Shown here: positions 13,832-15,037 of the stretch, piece by piece
Layout: each line of letters opens with the position of its first letter
Numbering within the stretch: position 1 is the first letter of the stretch
DNA from: Oscillospiraceae bacterium
Lineage (GTDB): Bacteria; Bacillota_A; Clostridia; Oscillospirales; Oscillospiraceae
NCBI GenBank assembly: GCA_015067895.1
Contig: SVLP01000047.1
Location: forward strand, 1-15,037
Length of the DNA stretch: 15,037 nucleotides
Direction of reading: 5' to 3'
The notes under the pieces: model-generated
Databases searched by the model: none
The model's input: the letters and a program-made list of their open reading frames with translations, nothing else
Told to the model about the DNA's origin: nothing
Position numbers and translations under genes: made by a program

Positions 13832-13860
13832 ATCCTATCACAGTTCCGACAGGAAGTAAA
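13832..13860 (-). promoter_or_regulatory. Possible promoter of the 314-residue protein gene
   Basis: On the minus strand TTTACT (13860-13855) and TAGGAT (13837-13832) are 17 bp apart, four of six matches each. The leader would be short (about 15 nt), just holding GAGGTGA. Moderate match only. Confidence 0.4.
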
Positions 13861-13908
13861 GTGCATTGTGCAATCTGTTAACAAAACGAAAATAAACCAC
13901 ATTCCCTC

Positions 13909-13937
13909 TTGTATATTATCACGATATGTGCTATACT
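13909..13937 (+). promoter_or_regulatory. Promoter of hpf with extended -10
   Basis: TTGTAT (13909-13914) and TATACT (13932-13937) are 17 bp apart, with TGC directly before the -10. The start site should fall near 13944. Confidence 0.65.
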
Positions 13938-13947
13938 TTACTTACAC

Positions 13948-13963
13948 CACCGGAAGACCGGTG
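13948..13963 (+). promoter_or_regulatory. 5'-end hairpin in the hpf leader
   Basis: CACCGG, an AAGA loop and CCGGTG form a perfect 6-bp stem right at the predicted 5' end of the transcript and 6 nt before the ribosome binding site AAGGAG (13970-13975). It probably protects the mRNA 5' end; a translational role is possible. Confidence 0.45.
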
Positions 13964-13983
13964 AAACGAAAGGAGTGCCGCAT

Positions 13984-14520
13984 ATGAAGTTCCAGTACAG
14001 TGAGAAGAAAGTTAGACTCCCCGGCAATGTCCACACCTACGCCGAAAAGAAGGTCATGAAGCTGGCTCGATTCTTTGACGAGGAAGCGGAGGCACTTGTC
14101 GTCTTCTCTGTTGAGAAAAACCGGAACAATGTGGAGCTGACCGTCCGTGGTGCCGGCACCTGGTTCCGCGCCACCGAGTCCACCTCCGATATGTTCGCGT
14201 CCATCGATGCAGCCGTGGGTACCATCGAGCGTCAGATCCGCAAGAACAAGACCCGCCTGTCCCGCCGCCTGCGCCAGGATGCCTTCGTCCGCTCCGTGGA
14301 GGAGACCACCTCCTTCGCCGAGGAGAACGAGGATGAGCTGGTTCTCAAGCGCGTCAAGCAGTTCCAGATGAAGTCCATGACCCGCGAGGAAGCCCTGATG
14401 CAGATGAACCTGCTGGGCCACACCTTCTTCGCCTTCCGGGACGAGGACAACGACGGCGTCTTCGCCGTGGTCTATAAGAGAAACGACGGCGGCTATGGCC
14501 TCATCGAGGATACCCCGTAA
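13984..14520 (+). CDS. hpf: Ribosome hibernation-promoting factor, long form
   Basis: It binds the 30S subunit in slow growth or stationary phase and, as the long form, dimerises to join two 70S particles into inactive 100S ribosomes. The product has 178 residues. The N-terminal S30AE domain (1-95) starts MKFQYSEKKVRLPGNVHTYAEKKVMKLARFF and ends with a basic helix RQIRKNKTRLSRRLR. A linker (100-118) follows, then the C-terminal dimerisation domain (about 120-178) with VKQFQMKSMTREEALMQMNLLGHTFFAFRDE and YGLIED. The start at 13984 is chosen by AAGGAG 8 nt upstream and by homology; an open frame extends upstream to 13909 but overlaps the promoter. Own promoter and terminator. Its placement directly upstream of an rRNA operon is noteworthy. 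Confidence 0.95.
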   Translation: MKFQYSEKKVRLPGNVHTYAEKKVMKLARFFDEEAEALVVFSVEKNRNNVELTVRGAGTWFRATESTSDMFASIDAAVGTIERQIRKNKTRLSRRLRQDAFVRSVEETTSFAEENEDELVLKRVKQFQMKSMTREEALMQMNLLGHTFFAFRDEDNDGVFAVVYKRNDGGYGLIEDTP

Positions 14521-14535
14521 TCTATAACCAATCCC

Positions 14536-14560
14536 AGGGGCTCCGAAAGGAGCCCCTTTT
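14536..14560 (+). terminator. Terminator of hpf
   Basis: AGGGGCTCC, a GAAA tetraloop, GGAGCCCCT and a T-run, 16 bp after the stop codon. Confidence 0.92.
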
Positions 14561-14620
14561 CTGATGGGAAGGGGAGTGGGTACACAAAATGAAGTATTTT
14601 GAAAAAAGTGAAAATAAGGC

Positions 14621-14649
14621 TTGACAAAAGAGGATGCGCGTGGTAGTAT
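14621..14649 (+). promoter_or_regulatory. rRNA promoter P1
   Basis: Consensus TTGACA (14621-14626), 17-bp spacer, TAGTAT (14644-14649), with TGG before the -10. First of three tandem promoters feeding the rRNA leader. Confidence 0.75.
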
Positions 14650-14702
14650 ATGCAAGCTGTCCGCGAGAGACAGCGAAGACGAAAGAAAAAACAAAAAAGA
14701 GC

Positions 14703-14731
14703 TTGACAAAGCGATTTGGATGTGATATCAT
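14703..14731 (+). promoter_or_regulatory. rRNA promoter P2
   Basis: TTGACA (14703-14708), 17-bp spacer, TATCAT (14726-14731), preceded by TGA as an extended -10. It lies 82 bp after P1. Confidence 0.75.
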
Positions 14732-14795
14732 TCGTCAAGCTTCAGCGGGACGCGCCAAGCGCCGACAAAAAGATTTGAAAATCTTGAAAAAGTGC

Positions 14796-14824
14796 TTGAC
14801 AAAGACGAAACGCTGTGCTAAACT
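14796..14824 (+). promoter_or_regulatory. rRNA promoter P3
   Basis: TTGACA (14796-14801), 17-bp spacer, TAAACT (14819-14824), with TGC before the -10. It lies 93 bp after P2 and about 190 bp before the mature 16S end. Confidence 0.78.
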
Positions 14825-14860
14825 AAACAAGCTGTTCGCGAGAGCGAAAAGCTTAAGAGC

Positions 14861-14880
14861 TGTACCTTGTAAATTGAATA
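14861..14880 (+). promoter_or_regulatory. boxA-like rRNA leader sequence
   Basis: TGTACCTTGTAAA followed by TTGAATA resembles the boxA-type antitermination element seen in rRNA leaders, here about 40 bp after P3. The match to the boxA core is loose and judged by eye. Confidence 0.45.
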
Positions 14881-14924
14881 ACGTAAAGATGACTTTTATC
14901 ACCTTGGACAAAATAAGGTTTTAA

Positions 14925-15013
14925 TTGATAATTAAGCCAACGAAAATTCTTGAGTAAATTTGCTAGACAAATTATTCAAAACTTGATTTGAACTCTTCGG
15001 AGTTTAGATACAA
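14925..15013 (+). other. 16S precursor leader with UUCG hairpin
   Basis: The A/T-rich stretch before 16S should be the 5' arm of the RNase III processing stem, whose partner beyond 16S is outside the window. It includes AACTC-TTCG-GAGTT (14991-15004), a hairpin with the very stable C(UUCG)G tetraloop, 9 bp before the 16S end. Confidence 0.5.
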
Positions 15014-15037
15014 TTTTTTGAGAGTTTGATCCTGGCT
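15014..15037 (+). rRNA. 16S ribosomal RNA, 5' end (partial)
   Basis: AGAGTTTGATCCTGGCT at 15021-15037 is the universal bacterial 16S sequence corresponding to Escherichia coli position 8 onward, so the mature 5' end is near 15014. The gene runs off the window. Confidence 0.95.

Larger units (their letters stand above)
14653..14844 (+). repeat. Repeated start-site sequence of the rRNA promoters
   Basis: CAAGCTGTCCGCGAGAG (14653-14669) after P1 and CAAGCTGTTCGCGAGAG (14828-14844) after P3 differ at one base and begin exactly 3 bp after each -10. P2 has the shorter match CAAGCTTCAGCG (from 14736), 4 bp after its -10. The shared sequence covers the expected start site and first transcribed bases. 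Confidence 0.65.

Overview
This window looks like chromosome from an endospore-forming gut Clostridium of the Oscillospiraceae/Ruminococcaceae type. The evidence is high-GC codon use with strong purine-rich Shine-Dalgarno sites, a dipicolinate synthase pair (dpaA-dpaB, needed for spore cores), a DUF4364 protein, a YtrA-type GntR/ABC cassette, a large-form PGI, a lactate permease and short GTAGGG-type intergenic repeats. The genus assignment is inference; only the first bases of a 16S gene are inside the window.

Layout. Positions 1-301 hold three hairpins, two or all of them terminators, and a promoter. Next come a membrane protein of unknown function (332-1246, +) and a run of hairpins and repeats. 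A TIR-domain protein with five tandem Cys/His modules (1550-2863, +) follows, and it looks compositionally foreign. Glucose-6-phosphate isomerase (2919-4499, -) and an LctP-family lactate permease (4824-6449, +) are divergently transcribed from a 324-bp regulatory gap. A translationally coupled three-gene cassette follows: YtrA-type GntR repressor, ABC ATPase and ABC-2 permease (6558-8385, +). Then comes glutamine-dependent NAD+ synthetase (8507-10426, +). A palindromic interspersed repeat separates it from dpaA-dpaB (10648-11921, -). DUF4364 (12045-12587, +) diverges from dpaA. After a second repeat-rich gap lie a protein of unknown function (12867-13811, -), the long-form ribosome hibernation factor HPF (13984-14520, +) and a three-promoter rRNA leader running into the 5' end of 16S rRNA (about 15014 on).

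Most genes are housekeeping units with their own sigma-A-type promoter and intrinsic terminator: sugar phosphate isomerisation, lactate transport, NAD synthesis, spore DPA synthesis, and ribosome hibernation next to rRNA. The most distinctive element is the TIR protein. It keeps the TIR fold landmarks and the Glu expected of NAD-cleaving TIRs, but carries an N-terminal array of five C-x5-C-x2/4-C-x8/9-H modules instead of a familiar sensor domain. Other points of interest are a close match to a sigma-K promoter in front of dpaA, a short N-terminal domain in DpaA, an operator-like repeat overlapping the -10 of the GntR/ABC cassette, and three rRNA promoters sharing the same start-site sequence.
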